In this document: one piece after another, positions 41,543 to 42,822 of the stretch
How positions within the stretch are numbered: position 1 is the stretch's first letter
Layout: each line of letters opens with the position of its first letter
NCBI GenBank assembly: GCA_009746045.1
Contig: RPFO01000008.1
Coordinates: 1-42,822, forward strand
Direction of reading: 5' to 3'
Source of the DNA: Mesostigma viride
Lineage: Eukaryota > Streptophyta > Mesostigmatophyceae > Mesostigmatales > Mesostigmataceae
DNA length: 42,822 bases
Translations under genes and position numbers: made by a program
Notes under the pieces: generated by a model
What the model saw: the letters and a program-made list of their open reading frames with translations, nothing else
What the model was told of the DNA's origin: nothing
Database searches by the model: none

Positions 41543-42822
41543 CCCCTCTCCCCCCTCTCCTCCCCCTCTCCCCCCTCTCCCCCCTCTCCCTCTCCTCCCC
41601 CTCTCCCCCCTCTCCCCCTCTCCCCCCTCTCCCCCTCTCCCCCTCTCCCCCTCTCCCCCTCTCCCCCTCTCCCCCTCTCCCCCCTCTCCCCCCTCTCCCC
41701 CCTCTCCCCTCTCCCCCTCTCCCCTCTCCCCCTCTCCCCCTCTCCCCTCTCCCCCTCTCCCCCCTCTGCCCCCTCTCCCCCTCTCCCCCTCTCCCCCTCT
41801 CCCCCTCTCCCCCCTCTCCCCCTCTCCCCCTCTCCCCCTCTCCCTCTCCCCCTCTCCCCCTCTCCCCCTCTCCCCCTCTCCCCCTCTCCCCCCCCTCTCC
41901 CCCTCTCCCCCCTCTCCCCCTCTCCCCCTCTCCCCCTCTCCCCCCTCTCCCCCTCTCCCCCTCTCCCCCTCTCCCCCTCTCCCCCCTCTCCCCCCTCTCC
42001 CCCCTCTCCCCCTCTCCCCCCTCTCCCCCCTCTCCCCCCTCTCCCCCTCTCCCCCCTCTCCCCCCTCTCCCCCCTCTCCCCCTCTCCCCTCTCCCCCCTC
42101 TCCCCCCTCCCCCCCTCTCCCCCCTCTCCCCCTCTCCCCTCTCCCCCTCTCCCCCCTCTCCCCTCTCCCCCCTCTCCCCCCTCTCCCCCTCTCCCCCTCT
42201 CCCCCTCTCCCCCTCTCCCCTCTCCCCCTCTCCCCCTCTCCCCCTCTCCCCCCTCTCCCCCCTCTCCCCCCTCTCCCCCTCTCCCCCCTCTCCCCCTCTC
42301 CCCCTCTCCCCCTCTCCCCTCTCCCCCCTCTCCCCCCTCTCCCCCTCTCCCCTCCCCCTCTCCCCCTCTCCCCTCTCCCCCCTCTCCCCCTCTCCCCCCT
42401 CTCCCCCTCTCCCCCTCTCCCCCTCTCCCCCCTCTCCCCCTCTCCCCCCTCTCCCCCCTCTCCCCCCTCTCCCCCTCTCCCCCTCTCCCCCTCTCCCCCC
42501 TCTCCCCCCTTCCCCCCTCTCCCCCTCTCCCCCCTCTCCCCCCTCTCCCCCCTCTCCCCCTCTCCCCCTCTCCCCCTCTCCCCCCTCTCCCCCTCTCCCC
42601 CTCTCCCCCCTCTCCCCCTCTCCCCCCTCTCCCTCCCCCTCTCCCCTCTCCCCCTCTCCCCCTCTCCCCCCTCTCCCCCTCTCCCCCCTCTCCCCCCTCC
42701 CCCTTTACCCTCTCCCCCCTCTCCCCCCTCTTCCCCCTCTCCCCGCCTCTCCCCCTCTCCCCTCTCCCCCCTCCCCCCTCTCCCCCTCTCCCCCTCTCCC
42801 TCTCCCCCCTCTCCCCTCTCCC
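41543..42822. repeat. 1.28-kb (CCCCCTCT)n polypyrimidine tract
   Basis: An almost pure C/T strand made of CCCTCT, CCCCTCT and CCCCCTCT variants, reaching the window end. Rare interruptions include a G near 41768, an A near 42707 and a G near 42745. Such mirror-repeat polypurine/polypyrimidine DNA can form triplex or i-motif structures and is prone to assembly error. Confidence 0.95.

Overview
The window is a eukaryotic, transposon-packed stretch with no host gene I can recognise. There is no operon structure. A short plant-type telomere motif (TTTAGGG units) lies at 2558-2579. The repeat families (non-LTR retrotransposons, hAT, CACTA-like, TTAA-specific DNA elements, a possible DIRS-like retroelement) suit a large, repeat-rich green-lineage genome. 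A streptophyte (charophyte) alga is my best guess, as inference only. Host DNA is AT-leaning, while the retrotransposon coding regions are very GC-rich.

Layout. 1-746: the 3' end of a LINE, a TTATCAG minisatellite and a (CCCT)n tract. 1398-2076: an old TTAA-1 element. 2558-2712: telomere-like units and a minisatellite. 2821-4927: a broken AT-hook plus Mutator/Kolobok-like transposase gene, cut at a TTAA by a TTAA-1 element (4924-5677). 5682-9022: a TTAA-2 element with a TTAA-1 element nested in it (6760-8466) and a duplicated right end. 9495-11880: a decayed reverse transcriptase/RNase H retroelement on the minus strand, with a 2A-like NPGP motif and a hAT end inserted in it. 12868-13454: a 5'-truncated LINE, then a TTAA-1 element (13455-15151).

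15186-21468 is a near-complete non-LTR retrotransposon. It starts with five apparently identical 170-bp monomers. Its coding region carries a PHD finger, a RING-H2 finger, C2H2-like fingers, a reverse transcriptase and a C-terminal CCHC plus restriction-like endonuclease. It is broken by about five single-base frameshifts, three of them at or near runs of C.

22330-28825 is a second LINE of a different clade, interrupted by a four-level nest: LINE-2 contains a hAT element (8-bp duplication CCGTTCGC), which contains a TTAA-3 element, which contains a TTAA-1 element. 29083-32188: a CACTA-like element with long GGTAAA-type subterminal arrays. 32882-33110: a hAT end. 33386-36671: a truncated TTAA-1 and a TTAA-3 element that carries a foldback MITE. 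37215-40266: a diverged TTAA-1 with a TTAA-2 inside it. 41543 to the end: a 1.28-kb polypyrimidine tract.

The unifying theme is a set of TTAA-targeting, non-autonomous elements. TTAA-1 and TTAA-3 share a core of roughly 1 kb but have different ends. TTAA-2 has its own ends and interior. They insert into each other, into LINEs, into a hAT element and into a transposase gene that is a plausible relative of their mobilising enzyme.
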